DNA of 60,000 nt from Bolinopsis microptera. Its lineage: Eukaryota > Ctenophora > Tentaculata > Lobata > Bolinopsidae. Each line of letters opens with the position of its first letter. The first letter of the stretch is position 1. The notes below the pieces were generated by a model. It saw nothing but the letters and a program-made list of their open reading frames with translations, was not told the origin of the DNA and searched no databases. The position numbers and the translations under genes are program-made. Shown one piece after another: positions 32,127-42,709 of this stretch. The DNA is taken from contig NC_087078.1 in the NCBI RefSeq assembly GCF_026151205.1, positions 19,075,765 to 19,135,764 of the forward strand. Reading direction: 5' to 3'.

Positions 32127-32597
32127 TTAACTATAAAGTTCCGTTAATCTTAATATAAGGCTTAATACGTTTAATAAAGGAGTTTTAAGCGAACATTTCA
32201 AGCTCGAACGATTAATTTCGGAGTTCGGAGTGGGAGCGATTGGGTTAAAGCCAGAAAGTCGACAATCATGCCACTGATTCCAAGTAAATCTTGTCGTACA
32301 AGTACCACTACCACCGTCGTTTGGAACCGCTACTTTCATTTGCCATATTGTGTCTACGAGCAAAATCATAACTAGTACTACTATCATTATATTTCTATGG
32401 TTTGTAGTGGCACTGTCTGATGGATTAGTGGGGGAGCTTGGGGCTAATAATTGATAAATAAACATAACTTCCAAATTTGGTATAGTAGTCCTGAATAATT
32501 GATGAACTGAAGGCTCTAGAAAGTGTACAGACTTAAATGTAGCAAAATCACGAATTTTCGGTTTTAATTGGGTTAAATCAACCTCCAAACTCGACAT
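32127..32597 (-). CDS. Possible small single-pass membrane protein
   Basis: From ATG at 32597 (MMSSLEVDLTQLKPK) the frame is open for about 156 codons, longer than expected by chance at this base composition. About 70 polar residues come first, then a hydrophobic stretch NIMIVVLVMILLVDTIW, then a Cys-containing tail (GTCTTRFTWNQWHDC). No signal peptide, no recognised family and no obvious splice partners. The stop lies 17 bp from the MITE end, so the 3' end may have been changed by it. It may be chance. Confidence 0.3.
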   Translation of the reverse strand: MSSLEVDLTQLKPKIRDFATFKSVHFLEPSVHQLFRTTIPNLEVMFIYQLLAPSSPTNPSDSATTNHRNIMIVVLVMILLVDTIWQMKVAVPNDGGSGTCTTRFTWNQWHDCRLSGFNPIAPTPNSEINRSSLKCSLKTPLLNVLSLILRLTELYS

Positions 32598-33280
32598 CAT
32601 TCTACTTTTTATTAAGAGTGGTTTCGAAAACCTACGAGCACAGGAGAAGCTCAATCTAAGCTGCTGAAGTAATTTTCAAAAAGACATACCTTCAAAAAGG
32701 CATACCTTTTCCCAAAACTGGTGCCGGATCAGAAAAAGATTACATGGTGTATTTTGATGGTACTGAAGGAAACACTCTAGACGCTATCAGACTACTTTTA
32801 ATCTCTATGAATTTCAAGCATCCCGAAGACCTATTTCATTTCTGACAAAAGCGTTCACATTTTATGATTTATCCCTAAAGATGTCAGCCGTAGCCGATAC
32901 AGTTGAACGTTTGCGATGATCCATAGATCTAAAACCACGTACCATTCACCACAGCTTATTTAATATGATCTTATCAAGTAAAAAGCAGTTTCCTCGCTAG
33001 AACAAACGATTTATTAAATACAAGAGATACACAACAAAATCGATCGGAGCATTATTGTTCGTCCTGTGTTTTATCATGCCTGAGTTTCTCATATTTTTCA
33101 GGACAATAGTTGAAGCTTAAATTCTTTTTAAGGTACTGAGGCATGAGGATGTCAAAATAAAAGTGTTCTAGACCTCCTATTACATGTATATGATAAAGAT
33201 TTGATAAACTCCTTACAATCCATCGCTCAACTCACTGCTCGGGAAATTAATTACACAAAATAATTTAGTTTAATTAATTC

Positions 33281-36200
33281 CTAAGTCTGTCTTTGCATTC
33301 GCTTATAAATAAGCATCCTCTCACTAGTCACCCCGAACTGAGCAGACTGATAAAGCCCCACCCGCCTCATTATCAGCTGACAATAAATACAGTTTTCCTT
33401 GCTTGAAACCTCCAAATTATTCCCGTTTTTCGAGTTCAGCCCTGAGTTTAACTTCCCAGTTTTACTACTCAACTTGGCCAGTTCCTTGGCCAGGTTAAAG
33501 TCGTGGATGTTGTTTTTATCCTTACAAAGATCTACAAGTCGTTGGTAATTGTAGAGGTGCATGGAGGGGTGGCTGGAAGGGGGGCTTTCTCTCGAACCGG
33601 ATCAGGTTGATCACCAGGGAAAGGTGTCATGAACGCCTCTTTCATAGCTTTCTCTGTTATCTTTACTACAGCCTGGATGTCTGGTAGGTGTATCTTGTTG
33701 CTTGATCCTGGGGTAGAACCTTTCAAAACTTGGTGAGATTATTAATTAAAAGTTCTGGACAAGGGATAAAAATAACGCCCAAGTCTTATCTTTCCCTAAA
33801 GCAAATAACTAAATCCATTTTTATTTCTGCTTGCAGTGAGGGTGAAATAAATGATCGATAAATGCCAGTAAAAATACTTTTGTATGGAACAGAATATAAC
33901 TCATCTGACTATAACTCAAAGTTTATTAAAGCAGCTACTACATTAAAGATAACCTCATAACACACCTATATCGTAACTAAAGCAGTAACTTAAAGCAGCT
34001 ACTACAATAAAGATAACCTCAGAACACACCTATATCGTAACTCATTACAATAAAGATAACCTCAGAACACACCTAAATCGTAACTCATTACAATAGAGAT
34101 AACCTCAGAACACACCTATATCGTAACTAAAGCAGTAACTTAAAGCAGCTACTACAATAAAGATAACCTCAGAACACACCTATATCGTAACTCATTACAA
34201 TAAAGATAACCTCAGAACACACCTATATCGTAACTCATTACAATAAAGATAACCTCAGAACACACCTATATCGTAACTCATTACAATAAAGATAACCTCA
34301 GAACACACCTATATCGTAACTAAAGCAGTAACTTAAAGCAGCTACTACAATAAAGATAACCTCAGAACACACCTATATCGTAACTCATTACAATAAAGAT
34401 AACCTCAGAACACACCTAAATCGTAACTCATTACAATAGAGATAACCTCAGAACACACCTATATCGTAACTAAAGCAGTAACTTAAAGCAGCTACTACAA
34501 TAAAGATAACCTCAGAACACACCTATATCGTAACTCATTACAATAAAGATAACCTCAGAACACACCTATATCGTAACTCATTACAATAAAGATAACCTCA
34601 GAACACACCTATATCGTAACTCATTACAATAAAGATAACCTCAGAACACACCTATATCGTAACTCATTACAATAAAGATAACCTCAGAACACACCTATAT
34701 CGTAACTCATCGGTTGTTGCCACATAATGGTAGATTGTCTGGAGTGTCTGTAATCACCCTTGCTCCCTCTGGATACTCCCTGGTCCTCTGAAGACGGCAT
34801 ACACTCATGATCTAGCCGGTGATTGCTCGGACTTACTGCTGAGCGTCGTTGGTCGTGCTTGCTCGGGGTGATTGTTGCCTGGGGAATGTGGGTGTGATTA
34901 TCTGATCTCGATGTATTTTTTACATGTTTTCGATTATTGTTTAACCTCGATGTTAAGTTTTATAGTTCATGAATTAGGTAACCTCAGTCTAAGGTTTTGC
35001 ACATTGACGAGTAATGTTTAAAATAGTGCGTTGCAATCTTGTTAGTGGTTAGTGGTTATCTTATCGACGCAAAGTTTTCGCCGTTATAATTTGCACTTTA
35101 CAGTGGAAATAGTGAGCGCTGGAAATACTCGGGTTTGAAAAAATTTTGGTCTTTTTCCAGCTTTCATTTTAATTCAGCTCTCGGGAAAAGCAAAAATATC
35201 CATTTAAAGAAGGTAGATGGTAAAACAGGTAGGAATTAAACTATTCTTCACATGAAATGAGTATTTGGTTTCATTTTAACATGCAAAACATTCAGTTTCA
35301 TGGGTAAGAATTCATGCAAAAGACCAGTAATTGAAAGGACCCAGAAAAATGAATTTAAAACATGTTGATCAAATTAAAATTAGCACAATCAAATTTCCTT
35401 AAATTTGATCCTAATCCTTTGATATTGACCAGCGTACAACAAAATTAAATCCGACGAAAATTGTTATTTAAAGAAATTTCTAAACGTAGAGCTGATATGA
35501 GAAGGTATTCTTATATTAGTTACCGAAACAAATAATGATATCGTCAACGGTCAACGGCAGCTAGACTCGAAACAATTTCGACAAAGTTTATGTTGTCTTC
35601 AAGTTCAACAATAATTTAAGAATCGTTATAAAAAGCTACAAACAAACGCTGACGTACTCCAGTCGTCTCTCCCAACTTCTTGGTACCCGGACTGCTATAA
35701 CCGTACGACTTCTCCCTTTTTGGGTACACAAAGGAAGCTTTGCTGTTCTGCCTCCTCACTTCCACCCCCGACAGATAATCCGACAACTTCTCTTTCTGCT
35801 GGTCTATTGTGTATGATCTGATGGTGTCTACAGCTGTTTTAACCTTGGTTGGTAGGAGAGGAGGCGGCTCTCTGACCGGGAGATCTAGTTTGTTGGAGGT
35901 AGTTGTAGACTGTTCGCTCATGGCGGAGGAAGTGTTACTTATCCTGAATGTTTTGGGGTCCCGGGGTTCTATTATCGTACAGATACTCTGAGCTCTCAGT
36001 TCGGTTAGGTGTTGTGTAAGGTGATCTACATATGGTACGCTTACTTTGCGACATTTTTTCGGTTGTTTTAGTTGAGTCCGAGGTTGTAATCCGTGAGGGA
36101 TGTGGTTCTGAAAAATTTGGGATTGGGTAGATTTTGTGAGGATGAAATTCCCAGAAATTAGGTCACCTTTATCGATCAGAGTCTGATGAAATCGCATGAG

Positions 36201-39200
36201 AGAGTGTGAGATAATTATCAATTTATCTCAACGAGCAACCGATTCTTGAAATAATTTAGATGTTTCTGAGAAATTTACTGACCTGTTCCATCGAGGTGTG
36301 GTCAGCTGCATCGTACTTGAGTATGGTCTGGGACAAGGAGGGCAGATTCTTACCGAGCTTCGCCAAATCTTGATAGTCGCACAATTTAACGTCTGTTAAA
36401 CTCAGCGAGGGTTTCTTATCTGTACCTTGTAAGTTTGAAAATTAGTACATTTCACCGTTCAGCGAGGGTTTCTTATCTGTACCTTGTATGTTTGAAAATT
36501 AGTACATTTTACCGTTCAGCGAGGGTTTCTTATCTGTACCTTGTATGTTTGAAAATTAGTACATTTCAGCGAGGGTTTCTTATCTGTACCTTGTAAGTTT
36601 GAAAATTAGTACATTTTACCGTTCAGAGAGGGTTTCTTATCTGTACCTTGTAAGTTTGAAAATTAGTACATTTTACCGTTCAGCGAGGGTTTCTTATCTG
36701 TACCTTGTAAGTTTGAAAATTAGTACATTTCAGCGAGGGTTTCTTATCTGTACCTTGTAAGTTTGAAAATTAGTACATTTTACCGTTCAGAGAGGGTTTC
36801 TTATCTGTACCTTGTAAGTTTGAAAATTAGTACATTTTACCGTTCAGCGAGGGTTTCTTATCTGTACCTTGTAAGTTTGAAAATTAGTACATTTTACCGT
36901 TCAGCGAGGGTTTCTTATCTGTACCTTGTAAGTTTGAAAATTAGTACATTTCAGCGAGGGTTTCTTATCTGTACCTTGTAAGTTTGAAAATTAGTACATT
37001 TTACCGTTCAGAGAGGGTTTCTTATCTGTACCTTGTAAGTTTGAAAATTAGTACATTTTACCGTTCAGAGAGGGTTTCTTATCTGTACCTTGTAAGTTTG
37101 AAAATTAGTACATTTTACCGTTCAGCGAGGGTTTCTTATCTGTACCTTGTAAGTTTGAAAATTAGTACATTTTACCGTTCAGAGAGGGTTTCTTATCTGT
37201 ACCTTGTAAGTTTGAAAATTAGTACATTTTACCGTTCAGCGAGGGTTTCTTATCTGTACCTTGTAAGTTTGAAAATTAGTACATTTCAGAGAGGGTTTCT
37301 TATCTGTACCTTGTATGTTTGAAAATTAGTACATTTCAGCGAGGGTTTCTTATCTGTACCTTGTATGTTTGAAAATTAGTACATTTCAGCGAGGGTTTCT
37401 TATCTGTACCTTGTATGTTTGAAAATTAGTACATTTCAGCGAGGGTTTCTTATCTGTACCTTGTATGTTTGAAAATTAGTACATTTCAGCGAGGGTTTCT
37501 TATCTGTACCTTGTGTGTTTGAAAATTAGTACATTTCAGCGAGGGTTTCTTATCTGTACCTTGTATGTTTGAAAATTAGTACATTTCAGCGAGGGTTTCT
37601 TATCTGTACCTTGTATGTTTGAAAATTAGTACATTTTACCGTTCAGAGAGGGTTTCTTATCTGTACCTTGTATGTTTGAAAATTAGTACATTTCAGCGAG
37701 GGTTTCTTATCTGTACCTTGTATGTTTGAAAATTAGTACATTTCAGCGAGGGTTTCTTATCTGTACCTTGTATGTTTGAAAATTAGTACATTTTACCGTT
37801 CAGAGAGGGTTTCTTATCTGTACCTTGTATGTTTGAAAATTAGTACATTTTACCGTTCAGCGAGGGTTTCTTATCTGTACCTTGTATGTTTGAAAATTAG
37901 TACATTTTACCGTTCAGCGAGGGTTTCTTATCTGTACCTTGTATGTTTGAAAATTAGTACATTTTACCGTTCAGCGAGGGTTTCTTATCTGTACCTTGTA
38001 TGTTTGAAAATTAGTACATTTCAGAGAGGGTTTCTTATCTGTACCTTGTATGTTTGAAAATTAGTACATTTTACCGTTCAGCGAGGGTTTCTTATCTGTA
38101 CCTTGTATGTTTGAAAATTAGTACATTTCAGAGAGGGTTTCTTATCTGTACCTTGTATGTTTGAAAATTAGTACATTTCAGAGAGGGTTTCTTATCTGTA
38201 CCTTGTATGTTTGAAAATTAGTACATTTTACCGTTCGCGTTTTTAGTTACAACAGCTTGTATCTAGTTACAACTTACAACATATTATAGTATACATTACA
38301 TTTTACAGAATTTTAAAAACATAGTTTCTCGATGACTCTCTTGATAACGAAGTATGAACTCTGGATAGCACACGCTGTCACGCATTAATAAACTCTCAAT
38401 TAACTATTGCTTGTCAGTAAAGTAAAGTTCCTATGAGATCAAAGACATGTAGAAACAATGTACAATGAGGCCGCTGATATCAGAAAATTGTACTTGTTAT
38501 TTCTGGCTTCTTTTCTAATAAAATCATAACCACTTCATCGGCTTAACGAGTAGAATCAGCACTCTATTGCTCAGGTTGTTAAGTGTACTTTGTAATAATT
38601 GTCCTTTTTTATGCTTAATGCTGATGTTTCTTTGTTTTTCTAAATCTGTAACAACATGCCAGACGCCAGTCCGAATTGAACACCGCCCTTTTTGATAGTT
38701 TAACAAAATTATTTGCTAAACAAGGTGATTGGTGAATGAAAGATGCTTAAAAGCTTTAAAATGTTTTGTTGCTAATTTCAATTTTTCACCGTGTACCGGC
38801 TTATCTTTCATCTTGTCTTATTAATCTTATTTTCATCACAATTATGGGAAAAATTCCAATTGAGGTGGCTTTCTATGCAAGTTTACAGTAAACTGGAACA
38901 GTTAGATAGTTTTTTCAGATGATTTGTTTATTGAATTTAACCAGTAATTCTTACCATTGTGAAAATGGAAAATTCTAGGCTTAGCATCAAAGCTTCCTCA
39001 TATTTGCATTGGACTTGGAGATCGGAAATCGAGAAATGTGCTATAATTAACTTAAAGAACAAAGAAATTGTGTCACTTAAAACACCGCACATGATTAATT
39101 ACAAAACAATTGTAATATTAGTATTTACAGCCAATTAATCATCTTATATCTTCGTGAGAACGTCTTCTAGTTTCAATAACAAAGCTGCTATAGGTAAGCC

Positions 39201-42200
39201 AACCAATCTGAGTTTATCGCCAGGCTACTAGTTGTTACCAGGTTTTATTGAATTTATTTGTTTCGGCGGTCAAAAAACAAATTTTTAAAGAGATTATTGA
39301 CGAACCTGTTGTGGTTACAGTACGAACCTGTTGTGGTTACAGTACGAACCTGTTGTGGTTACAGTACGAACCTGTTGTGGTTACAGTACGAACCTGTTGT
39401 GGTTACAGTACGAACCTGTTGTGGTTACAGTACGAACCTGTTGTGGTTACAGTACGAACCTGTTGTGGTTACAGTACGAACCTGTTGTGGTTACAGTACG
39501 AACCTGTTGTGGTTACAGTACGAACCTGTTGTGGTTACAGTACGAACCTGTTGTGGTTACAGTACGAACCTATTTTGGTTACAGTACGAACCTGTTGTGG
39601 TTACAGTACGAACCTGTTGTGGTTACAGTACGAACCTGTTGTGGTTACAGTACGAACCTGTTGTGGTTACAGTACGAACCTGTTGTGGTTACAGTACGAA
39701 CCTGTTGTGGTTACAGTACGAACCTGTTGTGGTTACAGTACGAACCTATTTTGGTTACAGTACGAACCTGTTGTGGTTACAGTACGAACCTGTTGTGGTT
39801 ACAGTACGAACCTGTTGTGGTTACAGTACGAACCTGTTGTGGTTACAGTACGAACCTGTTGTGGTTACAGTACGAACCTGTTGTGGTTACAGTACGAACC
39901 TGTTGTGGTTACAGTACGAACCTGTTGTGGTTACAGTACGAACCTGTTGTGGTTACAGTACGAACCTATTTTGGTTACAGTACGAACCTGTTGTGGTTAC
40001 AGTACGAACCTGTTGTGGTTACAGTACGAACCTGTTGTGGTTACAGTACGAACCTGTTGTGGTTACAGTACGAACCTGTTGTGGTTACAGTACGAACCTG
40101 TTGTGGTTACAGTACGAACCTGCTGTGGTTACAGTACGAACCTGTTGTGGTTACAGTACGAACCTGTTGTGGTTACAGTACGAACCTGTTGTGGTTACAG
40201 TACGAACCTGTTGTGGTTACAGTACGAACCTGTTGTGGTTACAGTACGAACCTGTTGTGGTTACAGTACGAACCTGTTGTGGTTACAGTACGAACCTGTT
40301 GTGGTTACAGTACGAACCTGTTGTGGTTACAGTACGAACCTGTTGTGGTTACAGTACGAACCTGTTGTGGTTACAGTACGAACCTGCTGTGGTTACAGTA
40401 CGAACCTGTTGTGGTTACAGTACGAACCTGTTGTGGTTACAGTACGAACCTGTTGTGGTTACAGTACGAACCTGTTGTGGTTACAGTACGAACCTGTTGT
40501 GGTTACAGTACGAACCTGTTGTGGTTACAGTACGAACCTGTTGTGGTTACAGTACGAACCTGTTGTGGTTACAGTACGAACCTGTTGTGGTTACAGTACG
40601 AACCTGCTGTGGTTACAGTACGAACCTGTTGTGGTTACAGTACGAACCTGTTGTGGTTACAGTACGAACCTGTTGTGGTTACAGTACGAACCTGTTGTGG
40701 TTACAGTACGAACCTGTTGTGGTTACAGTACGAACCTGTTGTGGTTACAGTACGAACCTGTTGTGGTTACAGTACGAACCTGTTGTGGTTACAGTACGAA
40801 CCTGTTGTGGTTACAGTACGAACCTGTTGTGGTTACAGTACGAACCTGTTGTGGTTACAGTACGAACCTGTTGTGGTTACAGTACGAACCTGTTGTGGTT
40901 ACAGTACGAACCTGTTGTGGTTACAGTACGAACCTGCTGTGGTTACAGTACGAACCTGTTGTGGTTACAGTACGAACTTGTTGTGGTTACAGTACGAACC
41001 TGTTGTGGTTACAGTATCGGTGTCCTTCTTTTTGTTAAGCCTCCTAGCCAGCTCCTGTTTCTGGCGCTTGTAGTCTTGAAGATATGACGAAGGGAAGGAT
41101 GCTACTGACCTGAAAATTATATGTAAAGTAGGATACTTACGGCATTATCCATGAACCGCTATTTTAAACCTTTTAAACCGCTTTGGAGTCGACTCAAAGT
41201 AAAAAAGTGTTTCAAACGGTATTTCAAATGCGGTCATTTAAAACTTACGCTGTTGATATCCTGGGAAACATTATAGAAAAAGGAGGCTAAACGGATATAA
41301 TCACAACGAAGTTCAATCGAGATTTAGTTATTTCTTACTAAGTTTTTGAACCTTTGATCTTGAACGTGCATCATTATTTGCAACCGATGCTCAATATCAA
41401 CAACAAACAATAATTGCAGAAAAAAATATTACGATCCTAGAAGCAATAGCTTCTAAGTCAATAGCTTCTAGTCTAAGTGCAGCTATGTGGTTTCAAATAA
41501 TGTTTGATGTGGGTGTTGTTGATTTTATTTATAATCTGCAGGTCACATAACAGGTCACATAACAGGCGAAAAGATACGAACTTAGCTGTCCTCGGATATT
41601 TTAAACATACCACAATATTTCGTAAATTTCACGTAAATGACGGTCACATTTTCACACACCACATTAGTGCCCTTTTTGCTAGTATTAATTCTAAATAGAT
41701 TGGATTTTGAACGGTTCAAGATTAATCACAAGATGGTTCAAACTTGCTCCAACCTGACTGAGAACAACGATTACTCGCCATCACGAGAATGAATGACTTT
41801 ATCACGAGGCGAATCATGCTGTTTTATTTAGAGATGAGACGATACAGTGTTGTATCACCTGCAGATTTTAGAAAGACAACTGAATTCAGAAGGAATAAGT
41901 CTACCTTACTCTCTACCCTCGAAATACGAGCTCAGAAACTTGGTAAGAACTTGGTAATAAATTGGCTTAGCTTAACTAACCAATTGGCTTAACTGACACT
42001 CAATGCCCAGTGCCCATTTGTACTTTCCTGAATAACATAATTTTGTAAATCCTCTCTCAGGTTCGACCGCAGATAAGGGATCGAGAAGGAGGTCGTCCAC
42101 GATTCAAAATGTCATATCCCCTTCCATAGTGGCTTTCAAGGTTAGTTGTTTGTATTAAAATGCTGTTTATTTAATAATTTGTGAATTCCCTGTACTTTCT

Positions 42201-42709
42201 AGAATATTTGTCCTAATAATATATAAGCGGTACGTCTCGAAGTGCCACGGAACTTATAGTAGTAATACCTTGTGTCCAAAGTAACAGTCATTCTCCTTTT
42301 GGGGTGAATCTTTCTCGTAGATTGCCTCCTTTTTCCCCTCCTCGAATTTTTCTTTCCTCTCTTGGGAGTCTTTGTCCAACATCTGCTGGAATAAGGAGAT
42401 TAAAATTTAATTCCTGCTTGCACAGTGCACATTGTCGGACGCATTGCTGCTTACCATCTGATTTTATAAAGATTAAAAACAGTATTTAGCGCGATATTCG
42501 AAACATCAGATATCTATCAGGATATTCAACAAATAAAATAAAATGCCAGAAAACCAACTTTTACCTTGAAAAATGAGTTGTATCACCCCAGGGTCCAAAC
42601 ACCACATGTTTTTGGCACTTAATTTCGGTTTCAAGCTCGAAAAGGTCCACTTTTAAGGGATCAAATTCAAAATGACACGATGGGGACATTTGCCAAACGG
42701 GTCGAGAGG
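33281..42709 (-). CDS. Unrecognised multi-exon gene with minisatellites on its splice junctions (5' end missing)
   Basis: Seven phase-consistent exons: 42709-42565, 42385-42269, 41109-41000, 36425-36283, 36107-35658, 34878-34707, 33719-33281, about 515 residues. Motifs in order: FELETEIKCQKHVVFGPWGD; a Lys/Arg-rich exon; YLQDYKRQKQELARRLNKKK (likely helix); KLCDYQDLAKLGKNLPSLSQ; PYVDHLTQHLTELRAQS; VDTIRSYTIDQQKEKLSDYL; KIHLPDIQAVVKITEKAMKE; YNYQRLVDLCKDKNNIHDFN; stop at 33281. No signal peptide or membrane segment, so probably intracellular; I recognise no family. The last exon needs a frame change near 33614-33589, explained by one base missing in a C6 run or by a 26-nt GT-AG segment. The exon before 42709 was not found. 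Exons 3, 4 and 6 each have one splice site inside a tandem array. The second exon is also open in another frame, but only the basic frame agrees with both neighbours. Confidence 0.72.
33940..34706 (-). repeat. 43/66-bp minisatellite starting at a splice donor
   Basis: Sixteen copies of a 43-bp unit (motif CCTCAGAACACACC on the plus strand). Four are lengthened to about 66 bp by an AAAGCAGTAACTTAAAGCAG insert. On the minus strand the array starts exactly at the donor of the exon ending at 34707 (ATGA|GTTACG), and every unit repeats ATGA|GTTACG. It fills the 5' three-quarters of that intron. Confidence 0.9.
36402..38237 (-). repeat. 50/57-bp minisatellite carrying a 3' splice site
   Basis: About 34 units, roughly half 57 bp and half 50 bp (lacking a 7-bp TACCGTT part on the plus strand). 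Read on the minus strand, each unit has TACTAAT (branch-point-like), then a short tract and an acceptor (CTTACAAG or CATACAAG). Next come about 24 nt identical to the start of the coding exon 36425-36283. Differences between units are few: CTTACAAG/CATACAAG, TCG/TCT and presence of the 7-bp part. Confidence 0.95.
39301..41016 (-). repeat. 22-bp minisatellite carrying a 5' splice site, 78 copies
   Basis: Exactly 1716 bp, or 78 units of 22 bp (plus strand CGAACCTGTTGTGGTTACAG plus TA). Rare unit variants are TATTTTG and TGCTGTG. On the minus strand each unit is about 16 nt copied from the end of the coding exon 41109-41000 (ACTGTAACCACAACAG) plus six intron bases (GTTCGT). The exon's own donor CAG|GTTCGT is therefore repeated every 22 bp down the intron. 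Confidence 0.97.
41832..42140 (+). CDS. Possible pair of antisense exons
   Basis: Within a minus-strand intron, two plus-strand segments look like exons. They are 41832-41942 (TTTAG|AG...CTTG|GTAAGA; MRRYSVVSPADFRKTTEFRR) and 42061-42140 (TCTCAG|GT...CAAG|GTTAGT; STADKGSRRRSSTIQNVISP). Phases agree (1, then 0). The product is basic and Ser-rich, and unrecognised. No start, stop or further exons were found, and part of the second segment is also open on the minus strand (HYGRGYDILNRGRPP). Confidence 0.3.

Noticed and set aside
33689-33713. Use of a 25-nt GTTCGAG...TTCCAG segment (about 33570-33594) as the mini-intron in the last exon
   Set aside because: Its length gives the wrong frame. Only the 26-nt segment at 33589-33614 or a one-base change in the C6 run restores it.
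36402-38237. CRISPR-like array
   Set aside because: The whole unit is repeated with no unique spacers, the window is from an animal genome, and there are no cas genes. The same holds for the other arrays.
39248-41087. Three plus-strand open frames of about 600 codons
   Set aside because: These are the 22-bp repeat read in three frames. The flanking coding evidence is on the minus strand.
42269-42385. Alternative frame of the second exon (QMLDKDSQERKEKFEEGKKE)
   Set aside because: It looks protein-like, but its phase disagrees with both neighbouring exons; the basic frame fits both.
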